From: Siderastrea siderea
Lineage: Eukaryota > Cnidaria > Anthozoa > Scleractinia > Rhizangiidae
Length of the DNA stretch: 64,000 nt
Direction: 5' to 3'
Assembly (NCBI GenBank): GCA_964030785.1
Contig: OZ034975.1
Span: forward strand, 41,085,069-41,149,068
The number at the start of each line of letters is the position of its first letter. The first letter of the stretch is position 1. This document shows positions 51,334-63,961 of this stretch, piece by piece. Both the position numbers and the translations under genes were made by a program. The notes below the pieces were generated by a model. It made no database searches and was not told the DNA's origin. It saw only the letters and a list, made by a program, of their open reading frames with translations.

Positions 51334-53838
51334 AGTGTATATGACACGAAAATTTTTTCTTCGGTTTTTGATTGTTTTATGTGTATAAAAAACGATTCTA
51401 AGCTTTAAACCGGCATCAAACTTTTCAAACGTACTTTTTTCGCGGTGAAAATAGAGCAAATTTGACTTCAAAAGTATCGCCGTCTCGCGCGGCCAAAATA
51501 ACACGTGATTAGCTAATGTGAAGTCAATCGACTTGATAACAAAACCAACATGGCTTCAAAGTGGAAGGAACTTGGCAGAGTTGGTAAAAGGCTTCTCGTT
51601 GCTGAAGCGCCTAATAAGCAGCGGTTTGCGTATTCCTTTTGGCGATATGGAGGGAAAGTACTCAGTATTCCTCGGATCCAGCATTTTGGGACAAGGGAAT
51701 CGAAATAATTGTGTTGTGACGGAGATGCAAGATCGAAGCACTCAGGCAACTCGAGATTTTGATGTTTGCCATGTTTTTAACTTGAAGATATGGTTACGAA
51801 CGAGCATTGTTTTATAAGGATCTGTCTCGGAAATGTCTCACTCGGTTATATTTGTTTATGAACACAAACATTTTCTAGGAGTTTGTTTAATCCTATGTCA
51901 ACATATCAAGGTTATTACCAATCAGGCTGAAATAAATTCCTTGCCTTTTCACTGATGACCATGACCTGACCTGACCTGATTTACATCAGCTTGCCAACAA
52001 CAAAAATCCCTGTTAATACCAACAGCTGTAATTAAGTTAGATCCATCCAGGCCTTGCAAGATCTAGATTGGGTGGTTGTTGATACTGACACAGGGCATTC
52101 AGACCCCCCTCCCCCCCCCCCCCCCTTGCTTTTTGGTGGTGATTCGAATAAATCAATAAATATCAACTATCAGAATTGAAGATCACGTGATGATGACAGA
52201 AGGACACTCCTTCTGTTGCAATGATTGTGACCTATTGTCAACAAGAACGATACATTACATTGTATTTAATTTACTATTTTAGAAACTTCCCATATAGGAA
52301 TACTTAGATAAATTGTTGTTGTTGTTGTTGTACTGCCACTCTTTGTTGGCTGTGACAAAACAGGCACACTATGACATGATGTTACAAGGGATGTATGGAT
52401 CCTCATCACTGTGTCGGAGTGATACATATGCTTTGGTAATCGACCAGTTATTATTGATAAAGATAATGATTATTATCGATGAAGGTTGACGTTGATTTCC
52501 ACTGTTGATAGGAAAATTGTTTGAGAAGGAGTCAATATGGAGACCCACTGTTGATTTGCAAATTTACTCGTCAATTGTCAATTCCTGTTGGTTTATTTAT
52601 GATTAGCTGTTAGTTTTAGAAGAGTTTGATGTGCTGCGCTCCCCTCCTGTGGTATTAGAAGCACCAAAAGCTATTTAAGAAGCTCAAGGACACCAGTTAT
52701 TTTAAAAGCTTATGAACATGGTTATGATTCAATAACAGTTCTACAACATTGGAAAACCATACCCACAGCAAAACAAAACAAAATGAACTGTATTTTAATG
52801 CGAAATGTGACATTGCCTTCATGGTACTAAGTTGTTTGAAAAATTACTGAGCCATGATTAGTGTTAATACCCTAACATTGACACTCTAGATAGCAACAGT
52901 CTTAAGCTGCTATATTTGCTGAATCAGCCAGTGATATGGCAAGTAGCATGCGAGCCGAAGTCAGTTTCAGTGCCGTTTTTAAAGTAAAGCGTATATAGAT
53001 TCTAATTGCAGGATAACACGACAGTGGAAATAGATGTCTTTTCTGGCCTGGAGTCAGTCGCGTACGGCCATAGTATCAACAAAACGATTTCGTCATTGGC
53101 TTTTCTTTACACTCTGTAAAAACACTTTTGCTTGCTGCAGAAACCACTGAAACTAAGCCAGGATGGGAATAAACCCTGGGAACTCGTTCTTAAATCGAAA
53201 TAAATCGAGAATCCAGCGCACCCTCTACAAGAACAACGACATTTTTGCGGTATTAAAACATATCAAAACAATCAGCACTTTCGGTTCTCCTTAAGTTGAT
53301 GGAAATAGTAAGCTGTTTATGTGAACACAAGGGCCTTGATGTTCTCGATAAACCCTAAAAGAACTCAAGAAAGAAATCTCACAACTGAGGTCTTCTACTG
53401 ATGTACAGTCAGGATAAGTCTTCGACTTTGAGATCAACATCCTCACCACAGTACGAAAGAAGAGAAGACATCGCAAATGTTCGTCGTTGTCTGGCTTGAT
53501 AAGACCTAAAACAGCTCTATTTTTTCTCCTACTTGTTCTTTCTCACTGTAGGTCTTGGAAGTTTCGAAAAGATCCCCGATACTGCTGAACAATGTCAACA
53601 TTTTGAGGCGATTTGTAACAAAAACACTGCGTTCGCGGGAACGCAATCAAGTCGATTGACGTCACTATGCGTAAATTCGGTCCAAGTCCCCGGGACAGTT
53701 TTGAAGTAAAAAATAGGGTCTTTTGCCCGCAAAAAGAGAGGTTTTTGAAAATTCTAGGCAGGTTTTAAGGTAAGTATCGTTTTTTATACACATCAGACTC
53801 TCAAAAACCGAAGAAAAAAAATTCGTGTCATATACACT
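51334..53838. mobile_element. 2.5 kb TTAA-flanked TIR element
   Basis: Left AGTGTATATGACACGAAAAT and the inverted right end, flanked by TTAA on both sides (51330-51333, 53839-53842). Arms of about 60-90 bp share TTCTTCGGTTTTTGA and GTGTATAAAAAACGAT. TTAA duplications occur in piggyBac and Kolobok elements. No transposase recognised; an open frame at 51551 (MASKWKELGRVGKRLLVAEA) is unassigned. It separates the SEA and Ig exons of the minus-strand paralogue. Confidence 0.75.
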
Positions 53839-53842
53839 TTAA

Positions 53843-54343
53843 TTTAAGGCAAAACCAATATGCTCAAACACTGTTAAAGTTGAACCTCCACTTGTGGATG
53901 GTTAATCTCTTTCCATCGGTCACAGTCTGCAAACCCATGTAAATTCACTCTCCAAGGTTTTACTTCCATTATTTCATCAGACCATGTAAATGAAAGTTAT
54001 CGATACTCTACCCTCGTGATTGTCGTCAGGATCAAGTAAAGAGCATTGAGGGAAAAGAAAAAGGGACAGTTGTTTGACCAGCAATACCTTGATCATCTAT
54101 ATAAGAGAAGCCAAGTCTCAAAATCATTGTCACAGCCGAGGAAGATCCCAGCAAGTGGTCTTTCTTAACAGCCCTGTTGGTTTATGTGGAACTTGTGAGT
54201 AGTTTGGGTAGAAAAGGCATGTTTTTAGTGCAGTCCATGTAGAAACATTCAGACTGTTCAGTGAGCCAATCAGAATACTCCTTTTAACGTGGACCAGATC
54301 TGCCAATACATAATTACAAGTACACGTAGCTGGTGCCACTTGC
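53843..54343. other. no gene seen
   Basis: Non-coding sequence between the TTAA element and the broken Ig exon. Confidence 0.4.
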
Positions 54344-54566
54344 CAAGCCTGGTAGTTGCAGATGTCTTGTTCAAACTATTCTCCGCTCCACAGGTATATT
54401 CAGCACCCGTATGCACTTTTGAAATGTTTAGGAAGCTATTATCACACACATTTTGCAAGGAGTCCAAGTAATTGTTGGAGGTAGATTCTTTCCACTTGAC
54501 AGTGAACGGATACAGCTTGTTCTCTGTCAACGTAATACGTATCTTGAAAATTTACCCTGGGAGCGA
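54344..54566 (-). pseudogene. Minus-strand paralogue: frame-broken Ig exon
   Basis: Minus strand, acceptor CTTTGTCAG. It starts as an Ig domain (VAPRVNFQDTYYV, then SVHCQVE with the first Cys) and ends as one (LNISKVHTGAEYTCGAENSL with the second Cys). The middle, where the core Trp reads correctly as PPTITWTPCK, lies in a different frame from both ends, so two small indels seem to break it. The 3' border is G|GCAAGT, a possible GC-AG donor. Most likely a decayed exon; a sequence error is the alternative. Confidence 0.6.
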
Positions 54567-55019
54567 CTGACAAAGGGGAAAAGAAAAAAAGGAACAAGTA
54601 TTGTACATCTAGCTTGCATAAAATCAGAATAAAAATAACTAAACTTCAAAGTATTCTTTTAGGAAAAATAACCCATTCTAGGCTTGGCTTAGTCTGTAAT
54701 CGGCCTGTTGCTAATAACCATTCGCTGGAATAATTGCGGCGGTTTAAATTTATCTTTGGCTTGATTTCTATTTTGATTCTTTCGTTTCGCCTTGTTCTAT
54801 TTTACTGTTATTAATAAATGAAATACTAATCAAAATTTGACACAATAGATATCAAACCAGAGAAGATTACTTCATGACATAATTTCAGATTCCTTACAAA
54901 AAGTACACACTATGATATAGTCAAATGCTAGTTGAAATGGAACCATAACAACCTACATCTAATTTAATGAAAGATTTTAGTCACTACAAATAAAATCTGA
55001 CCAATTAGTATTTCAGTGA

Positions 55020-55190
55020 TCGTCACCTAACTACTTACCAACCCACTTTCCTGCCTGCCTATCCTATTGACCCATTAACCCAACCTCATTACCTAGTTAT
55101 TAACATACCTACCTTTCTACCTACCTACCTACCTACCTGCTTGCCTAACTACCCACTTTCCTGCCTTCTCAATTTATATTCTAAACTACC
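55020..55190. repeat. TACC tetranucleotide repeat
   Basis: Clean CTACCTACCTACC at 55110-55140 inside a wider degenerate CCTAC/CTGCC tract. Confidence 0.8.
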
Positions 55191-56379
55191 TGCCTAAATA
55201 TGCAATTATATGTTATACGCTATTATAGTGCTATTCTGTAGTCAGGACAAGAAGTCAAAGACTTATCAAGATAAAAATATGAAATAACATGCTTCAAAAT
55301 TTCGGACTTTTCTTATGTGTCCTTTGAACCCTTATCGCCTATATAATTCTCGTTTTGTTTCCGAGACACATAAGCAGAACGAGTTTGCTTAACGGGCTAC
55401 CACTTTCCCTTCACATCATTAAAAAAACAGAGGAAGAAAAAAAGTTAACAGCGCAATTGCCACTTTCACACAGACAAACATATAACGGGCGGCAATACCC
55501 AGGCAACATTACATTGCTACCCACTCAAAACCTTTTGGCAGGAAAAAGTTCTTTGCTTGACGTCATGTGTACATGGATCAGCCGATGAATGCAGGTGCTG
55601 TCTGTTGACGAACTCCAGCCATCTAGCAAGGTCATTTATAGATCCTTCAGCTAGCCTCTCTTAATTCCTCTAAACATTATGCACTTTACACCATCAACAG
55701 CGCCAACTACAGTCTAACAGGCCTGTTTATATTTAAAAATCTAAACAAATTATACCATCCAATGGTAAGTAGCTAAAGATCAAAGCAATTATATGCACAA
55801 GCAAAAAATTGTTTGGCTGCTAACTGTGTAGGGAATGGGGATGGGAGATGGATAAAATGCGAAAAAAAATCAAGGAAAAACTGCGGGGAGATAAGAACAC
55901 AGTACAAGAAAATTGTCATAAACGGGAACAAGGGAAGAACCACTTGAGTTTGTAGCATTTGGCAGCGGTCCCGACGCCAAATATAGCAGAGTTTGTGCCT
56001 TCTGGATTTGTTCTGTCCGGCAGCCATGGTTTTTTGCGGCGGTACGAACACATTTTCCCAGGAAAACAACTGTGTTCATGATCTAACAGCTGGCATCTTT
56101 TCACATGAAAAAAAGTAGGTGCAATAACTAACAGCAGCCTTACAGTCGTTGCTAGTGTAGCACAACGGGCATGGCAAATTTCTGCGTAGCGGGTGGTGCG
56201 GGATTTCGATTATCAGCGCTTGATATAAATTTTGTCTTTTTTTTACGCTTTTGACGACCATATACGCCATATTTAATGACTTCAATGACAGTATTTTCAG
56301 AAGTTAATTAGTACCAGCGGAAAAAATATGGAGCTCCGCTTTTTACGCTTGGCTTAATCTATATGTTATTCATCGTCAG

Positions 56380-56670
56380 GACCGCGGAACCCCGTGGCAG
56401 GAAAAATTAGTACTTCATTATCATCCATCAACTCTGGGACTGTGGACCAGAGTGGTAGGAAAAAGAATACTTCACTATTATTCATCCACTACGGAGCCGC
56501 GTTGGCAGAAAAATATTTCATTAGTATTCATTTACTATGGGAGCGACTATGGGACCGCGGACCGCAGTGGCACGGAAATTTATGTCCATTATTTTCGATA
56601 TACCTTCATTATAATTTCATCCATTCTTCAAAATGTGGGACCACGGACCATGCTGGGTAACCAACGGTTT
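56380..56670. repeat. tandem repeat, about 65-bp units
   Basis: Four or five imperfect units with GGGACCGCGGACC, GTGGCAGGAAAA and TTATTCATCCA in order. Confidence 0.75.
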
Positions 56671-57281
56671 CAGAGTGGCTGGGTATTGTAAAGTTGCTCC
56701 CACCATTTTAAGTTTTTCGTGCAATAGATAACAGAGTGATTAAAATACTCGGAAGAAGGAGAAGATAGATGTATCAGTTACGAATAAACTCCAAGGAATC
56801 CCGACCTAATCTTTCTTTTAAGTGAGTGGAACAAATAACTTAAAGGAAATGTGCAATTTTCACCAGGGCTACAGAAGCGGGAAATTTAAAACAGCCAATG
56901 TTCCCCGGTGAGTGGGTGAAATATTAAATTTGACACCGTGCAATTGTTAAATTTCCCGCTGTTTCCCGGAGTCGGCAGGGCTGGGGGGGGGGGGGAACTC
57001 TCAATTGACTAGTGCAGCTCAAGTAAGCTTGTACCCTAAAAGGGCGAGTTTAATTAAGCTTCTTTTTTTACGTAGTTAGTCATATCCAAACAGGCTAAAT
57101 TCCTGTAACAAATAATATTCACTTACCCAACGTTTAAAAAACTTCAAGCTTATAATTTTTGCGTAAGCTTAAACTCACTCCACTGTTACTTTCGATAAGG
57201 CAAGCTTAAGCTTCTTAGAAGTCAACATGACGTCAAACTAATTAACAAGGCGAATCTAACATCATCAAACTCTAAACTCAC

Positions 57282-57345
57282 CTGCCTCATGAGAAAACAG
57301 TAGAACTTCAAGCAGTATCGATGTAAAGCACAAACTTAGTAACAT
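57282..57345 (-). CDS. Minus-strand paralogue: signal-peptide exon
   Basis: ATG at 57345 (an in-frame stop lies just upstream), then MLLSLCFTSILLEVLLFSHE and the donor GGCAG|GTGAGT in phase 1. A hydrophobic signal peptide ending in a phase 1 Gly is the expected first exon for Ig receptors, and the phase matches the Ig exons. The exon for the first Ig domain between here and 54566 was not recognised. Confidence 0.6.
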
Positions 57346-59295
57346 GACTACTCCATTAAAGTGGTACCTAACAAATATTTACATCTAGATCCAAGTTGTT
57401 CGAAAATGCTAAAGGAATATGCAGCAACAGGGAAGTTCTCAAAGCATATCATAATTTTATCTGGGGACACGAAACATCGACAGTGTAATGGGACAAAGTT
57501 ACACGTAAACACTTTTCCGTTTTAGTAAGGCGTTTTGTTTTGAAATCTTTCAGTTTGATCCAAAAACGTAAAAAACCACCGTTTAGACATCTAAAAGAAC
57601 TTTAAATATCTCAATCTTGTCTCAAGCCGTGATTCTTTAATTGAAACAACAGCTCTTACTTACTGGAATAATGTTCACAAAAATAGCAATCAGCACTAAA
57701 TATACTTGAACCGGAAACTCCGCTTTTATCATAACCGCTAATTAACATGAAAATTGCTGTTGAAGGGAATATTATTCCTCGGCCTGAAATGACTGAAAAT
57801 AGCAATGAAAATTACAAAGCCGTCGCATTTAAACTGATTAATTGCGAAACCTAAATTACGAGGCACAATAAAGGTTACACGTCTTTAAGCGAGGTAACTT
57901 TCTGAATGTCCCTCGAAACAGGAAACCAAAAGTTAACACACGTTCGAGCTGACTAAAATCCTGTACGTAGCTTATGGTTCCTGTCATTATATGGCGGAAC
58001 ACTAACGAAAATGACGTTCGGATTTTTTGTAGCCCAGATTTTCCCTTTCCTTCTCTACTTTGCACGGAGTGACTTCCAACCGCGGCGAAAGGCTAGTACT
58101 GTGGTATTACTCTACATAAGATAACAGAACCATTTTTTGAAAGATAGTTATAAAACAGTGAGTAAAACGCAGTTGATGTGATATTTTGTAATAGAACCAG
58201 GAATTATTAAGTGATACGATGGAACGTACTTAATTACTTGCCACTTGTCATGATTTGTAGTTTTTAGCAGAGACTAACGTACTGATTTAGTTACTCCACG
58301 AATTTTTTTATACAACATCTGTGGGTAATGTAAAGGCGATCTCGATACAAAACTGTCAGTAGCTTCGTGTGAGGCCTACCGGCCTTTAAATAGCACTGTG
58401 AATTTTCTTTTGTTGATTTAGCCATAATAATGACAATGATGTGGAATACAGTCACTGCCAAATACTGACACCACAGTTAGTCACCAGAGTTTCATTTTCA
58501 CATCACTGTCGCAGTTCTAAGGCGGAAAAAGCGGAAGGTTTAAGTCAAACCAATACAAGGAAACATACTAAAAAAGCAAGCAAAATCCATCAAAACGATT
58601 CAAAAGTTGCAGAATTCCGTAAATGAAATTTACCGTTAATCAAGTACCGTAATACAAATGGATTTCACTGCCATATTTATAACTTCCTCGAAATTCTTCA
58701 AAAGGGTCGATGACGAGAGGATGACGTTTACCTCGCCGCTTCTCGGCTCGGCAAATATCCACCAGTTTTCAGCTCCACTTCGGTGAATAATTGTTAATTA
58801 ATGCTTAATGGTGCAAATTCTCTCACACTCAGACGCTGGGTGGTAACTTCCTTTTTAGCCAGGATATTATTGCTTGCTCCAACATCCTTTTCCTCTTTTG
58901 GCGAGCTCACTGTTTGTCAACCAATTGTACTTCCTGCTTGTGACGTCACGATGGCCATAATCACCCGCTACGCTAAGGCAATAGCAATGGATGCGTATTT
59001 CACCTCACCCCTACCCTCCCGCCCGCATCCAAGACGAAGGGAAAGAAGGGAACGGTGTCTTATACTATCTAATAGAACTCCTCTGTACTCTGTGGTACAG
59101 TGTATCCCCTTCCCTCTCTTACGATGACACTGCCCGCCTGGGGTAATTTTGTCTCAGTTTCCTTTGTTCCGCTTGTCACACGTCAACGCGAATTAAGACA
59201 GTATCTTTATCTACGCACTTCGATTATAAATAATTATCAACGCTGTTGAAGTTTATAAACTGGATAGTATCCGCAGTATTAATTGCGTCTTGACA
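57346..59295. promoter_or_regulatory. shared region between head-to-head signal exons
   Basis: 1.95 kb between two ATGs that face away from each other. No other coding signal is supported. A pyrimidine-rich stretch (ACCTCACCCCTACCCTCC) lies near 59000. A shared promoter role is inferred from position alone. Confidence 0.35.
59225..59232 (+). promoter_or_regulatory. candidate TATA box of third receptor gene
   Basis: TATAAATA begins 71 bases before the ATG at 59296. In AT-rich DNA such a match can be chance. Confidence 0.3.
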
Positions 59296-59344
59296 ATGGT
59301 CGGTGTTCTCTTTTTGTACTTCATTACTAACTTAGCTTTCTCAG
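59296..59344 (+). CDS. Third gene: signal-peptide exon
   Basis: ATG at 59296 encodes MVGVLFLYFITNLAFS plus the first base of a Gly codon, then GTAAGT. The hydrophobic leader with a phase 1 donor is like the minus-strand signal exon 1.95 kb away. The two starts face away from each other, so they may share a control region. The gene identity is not shown by this exon alone. Confidence 0.55.
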
Positions 59345-60399
59345 GTAAGTGTACACTTGTAACGAGCAGTGCAATCGGGCATTTCGAAACATGATATGTA
59401 ACATCACAAAACTAACATCACACTTTTGGACGGAAAATGGAACGAAGACCTTAACTAAACAATTCACCCGACTGATCCCGGGCTATACCGAGGCAACAAA
59501 TTAAAATACTTAGTTAAACTTGGTCACTCCGGCCCAACAAAAGATTTCTGTCCAGACTTGGTCATATCGCCTGCAATCTTCTACTAGAAGCACTAATGAT
59601 TCGTGATTTATACATGTTGTTGGTTTAAGCTTCCTTGACGCAGTTATTAATTGGAATTCTCTTTCTATCTCTGATCGACCTCGTCATTTGTGGATTAACG
59701 AAAAAGTTAAAAATAAACGAATGTCTACGTTTTAAGCTTTTTCAACTGAGCCATACATGTTAACCAGCAGTACTTCGCTGATATACTTTACTGTGGGCTT
59801 TGTTATTGCCCTTTGTCGTTACAAACGAGCTTTCATTTCCGGTTGACACGTAATCTTGTGGTTGATCATAAGTGAAGTGACCCCTTTCGCTCTTTTCAAA
59901 CGGGCCCAGGCCGTTAGCGGCCTTGAGCGCCGTCTTCAGTTGTAAAATAGTTGCTGTTTTTTGTTTCGTTTTGTTCTGTCTGTTTGTTTTCCTGTTTGTA
60001 GAATGGCCCCCGTATTAGGGCCTGTCAAGGAAGAAAGAAAAAGGGGGACTTGTTTGGGGACTTGATTGGGGAGAGGGTTCATCGGGTCCTTTCTGCTATT
60101 TTTTCTCGGACATTCAGCGAAAGCTGTATTTTTTTTTGTAAATCCGGTAAAAATAAGCTAGAGCAGCTCGATTGGACTCGTCTTAAACTCCAGGTGCACG
60201 TGAATTCTAACCGCTATGAAAACTCTTAACAATAGCCATGCATAATGAAAGAAACAAGCAACAAATAAAAACAGGTTCTCTGCGTTGAAAATATGAATGG
60301 AAAAGTTTTCTGACTGGACGTCAATGCTTGACCACCTAAAATTATTTCAATGGACTTGAAACGTGCAGGTCATTCAAAATATTTATTGGATTAAAGGAC

Positions 60400-60870
60400 A
60401 ACGGAGTTTAAAAGAAATCGGAGTTTAAAGGAATTCAAGAAAATCGACTTTATGTAAAAATGTCAATGACGTCATTGTGTTGCCATGGTAACGCCGATCG
60501 TAATAAAACTCAATGTAGCTGAGACTTTAATCTATTTCTAGCAAGGGTGTTCAAATTTTGAAGGTATCACCACTAAGAAATCCAATCGAGCACCTAAATA
60601 GGACAACTTTACGAGCTACAAGTACCGAGAACAGTTGTTTACAAATACCTCCAGAATTAAAAAAAAAGCTACATGTAAAAATGAAAACAATGACATCATT
60701 GCGTTGTTACCGTAACGTCAATTGCAATAAAACTCACCTCAGATGAGATTTCAATTTATTTTTAGCAAAAATGTGGTCTGATCACCCTGGTTTTTTCTTA
60801 TGATAGTGTAATTAATCTTCCTAGTTGGAAGGTATTGCCACCAAGAAATCCAATCCACCCGCCTTGAGGG
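60400..60870. repeat. tandem duplication, about 250-bp period
   Basis: Two diverged direct copies: each has ATGACNTCATTG, GTTNCCNTGGTAACG-like text, AATAAAACTCA, and ends ACTAAGAAATCCAATC / ACCAAGAAATCCAATC. Confidence 0.65.
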
Positions 60871-62016
60871 ACCCTCATTGTTTATCACCTGAGGTGGGGA
60901 TAAAGAGTCGGAGGATGTGATACACGCTTGCGCATTTCGCGTAAAGGCAGAAATATCAGGAGTGCTCTTTCGTTGTCAATGTCGGAAAAAGATACGTGGT
61001 CAGAAGGAAATGGGGATCTTTGGGGTTCTTGCTTGCCGTTTTTATCTTGTGGTTGTAATAGCAACCAAGAGATTATGTGACCACATTGATGTATTCCTGT
61101 GGTAATTTCCCTGAGCAGTTGTGTAGATTAGGTGTCGCTGGTCGTGTGATGTTCGGTATTCCCAAGAGAGTAAGTTCGCTGTGTTTTCTGGACTTGTCGG
61201 ACATGTTTTTGTTATTTTTAGGCCCGATGTATCAGATAACTAGGGCGACAGAATTCCTGCTGGTGACAGGGATTACTCGCACCTTTTGCGGCTGGCGATT
61301 GTTATTCAAAAGATACATGAAAAAGGGTTGTTTTAACGAGAGAAAACAGGAAACACGAATGGAATAATTTGTCAACTAAGAGGAGATCAGAGAAGGCGTT
61401 TTAATATTCTATTTTGATGTCGCTAATGTTGAAAGTGGCAATCGAAGATTGACCACAGAAGGATAACGTTTATGGAACTTGCGTAACTAAAGAAAGTGCC
61501 TGTGTTATTAAGAAGTCTACACAGCTAATTCGTATATACGTATAGAATCAAATGAAATCTATGTTCCGTTGACTCTTATGAAGCCTGTTGTTTACAAGAT
61601 CCTACTGTTATCTACATCGATCATCCAGACAAAATTCATCATTGAACTGATCTCGCTTGTGTCTCTTGAAACTGTAGACCAGATAATAGGTTCAAACTAA
61701 AGAGTGAGTGGTAAAGAAGATGCTTTCAATTATCAGCCCGACAAGAGATACGAGTGATGAAAAACCGAGATTTGTACGTAAAAAAAAAAAATCGCGAGAA
61801 CAGAGATTTTCAAGAGGAAGAAAGTTATGGACTCTGAGATCAAACTTCACTGATGACTAACGGAGAGTAACGTATTGGTGAAATAAATACAAAACTCTTC
61901 TTGCAGAAATTTAAAAAAGCTAACAAACAAACAAGCAAAAAAGCGTCAACAACCACGCGATCTCTCCGTCCGTGGGATGGTTAGTGTATTTTACCTACCA
62001 AAATTATTATCATTAT

Positions 62017-62560
62017 TAGATAGATAGATAGATAGATAGTTTATTAAAAATTACATCGCAGCCGCCAGGCTGAATTACGTAATTATTTACAAGTCAATAA
62101 AAAAGATCTATATGACTACGATAATATTAATAGACATAATCCAATTTTAAAAGGATAATAGTAACAATGTTTCTAACCATAGAATATAAATATTGAAAAA
62201 AAAAAGAGCTATATACATAACCATTAAAATATATCACTATAGTACAAAGTTTTAAAAAGGTATAAAATGTAGTAGGCAACTACAACGTTGCCTGTGCCGC
62301 GCAAAACGGTATGAACGATTTGAGACACCTTTTGGTATTGATCTGAGGAAGCTGATATTTTCTAGCTGTTCTAAAATTGTAGCAGGACGTATTAGGTTCC
62401 GGTAAAAGTTGGCGAAGTTTGTGTTGACTATCTTCCTCTATTGAGCTAAACAGCTTCATACACAGTTCCTCTCTCCTCGCACAAAGGGTTGTTAGCCGTG
62501 CGCTCTCTAATGCTTCATTATAGTGTTGATCTGGGAAGATTATAACTGATAACGCCGATT
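62017..62560 (-). pseudogene. 5'-truncated CR1/L2-like LINE
   Basis: The minus-strand frame from about 62560 reads IIFPDQHYNEALESARLTTL, then RREELCMKLFSSI, HKLRQLLPEPN and a stop: the C-terminal end of LINE reverse transcriptases of the CR1/L2 group. A 3' UTR follows and ends in AATAAACTATCTATCTATC, a tetranucleotide tail typical of these LINEs. Everything upstream of this part is missing. Confidence 0.8.
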
Positions 62561-62740
62561 CAGTTCGGTTAGATCGACTAAGTTCCGTTATCGAAGTCAG
62601 CCCAAAGTTCCAGTTCAATTATGTTCGATTACGGAACCAATCGCAAATCAATCGAGCAGACTGGGTTCCACTGAGTTCGATTGATTTCTAGTTCGGTTTT
62701 GTTCGACTGATTACTCGTACGCGGGGGTGAAGCTCGGTTT
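62561..62740. repeat. GTTCGATT-type degenerate repeats
   Basis: Irregular copies of AGTTCGATT/AGTTCGGTT over about 170 bases beside the LINE truncation point. Confidence 0.5.
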
Positions 62741-63961
62741 TAAAACATCTGTATATCGAACTATGACACTGAAGTTTGGTTCCAGATTGAATAGCTACCC
62801 AAACGTAAAGCTCCTCAGTTGATGCCAAATTTATACCGACATTCAACGTTTGAGTGAATTTGCGTTTTTCAGCAGAAATAAAAGCGATAAGAAAGATAAG
62901 CTGAGTCATCAGAGTTTAAACATTACGTCATCCAGTAACGCTACAGTCAAAATATTGTGTGACACAATCACACTTTTCGTCACGCCGGTTCGTATAAATA
63001 CAGGATCGCGCTAACATTTGTGAAACCTAGGGGTGGGGAGGGTCAGAACGGCCGGTTAAAATGCCCATTCGGCTTTCTTGTTTGAAATAAAATGAAACAA
63101 ACAGCACTATTGCAGAGTAACATTTAAATGCATGCCACCGGCTCTGTCATTTTAAACAAACGGACGACCGTCGTGCAAACGGCTGGAGTAGACGGATGGT
63201 ACCGCTCTTTTAATTCATGCCAGCTCATGACAATTTAAAGGCCGTTTATTGGTGATAAAAAGGCTGTTGTGTTCTATACGACTTATAATATGGTTTAGTA
63301 TTCAAAGGTTGCTGCAGGGGACTTGTCGGGCTATGCAAGATGGTGGCGTTGTACCTTTGTAGCAATATCTGACCATTCATTCTATCGACAATAGAGTTGC
63401 TCTTCTCCACGTTATTTTTCCTAAATCTGCTCTCATCGTTTGCCATCCTCGTTTATATTTTGCTCCAATTACCATTTTTGTGTGCGCTTTCCCCCAATTC
63501 TATTCCCTAATTTGTTTCTTTAACATGTAAGGTACCTTCAAATCGGTATGACTTTTCAACCGTATAGTTTGCATGCTTTAGAATATGACGTCTCGCAAAA
63601 ATCTTTTGTTGGATGAGGTGTTAAGCAATTGTTAGGGCACCATGTACGCGTTTACGTTTTGCAGTGCCTTATTCAAATTTTCGATAGCTCTGTCTGCTTT
63701 TTCTCCTATGAAGTAGTCAGTACATGTAAAGCAAACCCCGTGTAACAAAACATGGTAGGTCTAACGGGTTACCGGTCTAGGCAACATGAGAAGAAAGGGT
63801 TCTGGAAGCGTGACTGGCTTGAAATTGGATAGCCGGATACTCGGATTTGTAACGAATAAATAAGGTACTCGCAGTCTGATCTGATGGTCATCATTATCAT
63901 TGCCCGTTTCTACATTTTCATTTATCTTTCCATGTATTTCAACAATACTTATTTTTAATAG

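Noticed and set aside
55870..56104. Three overlapping minus-strand frames
   Set aside because: No Ig, signal or other motif could be recognised in any of them; splice context is absent.
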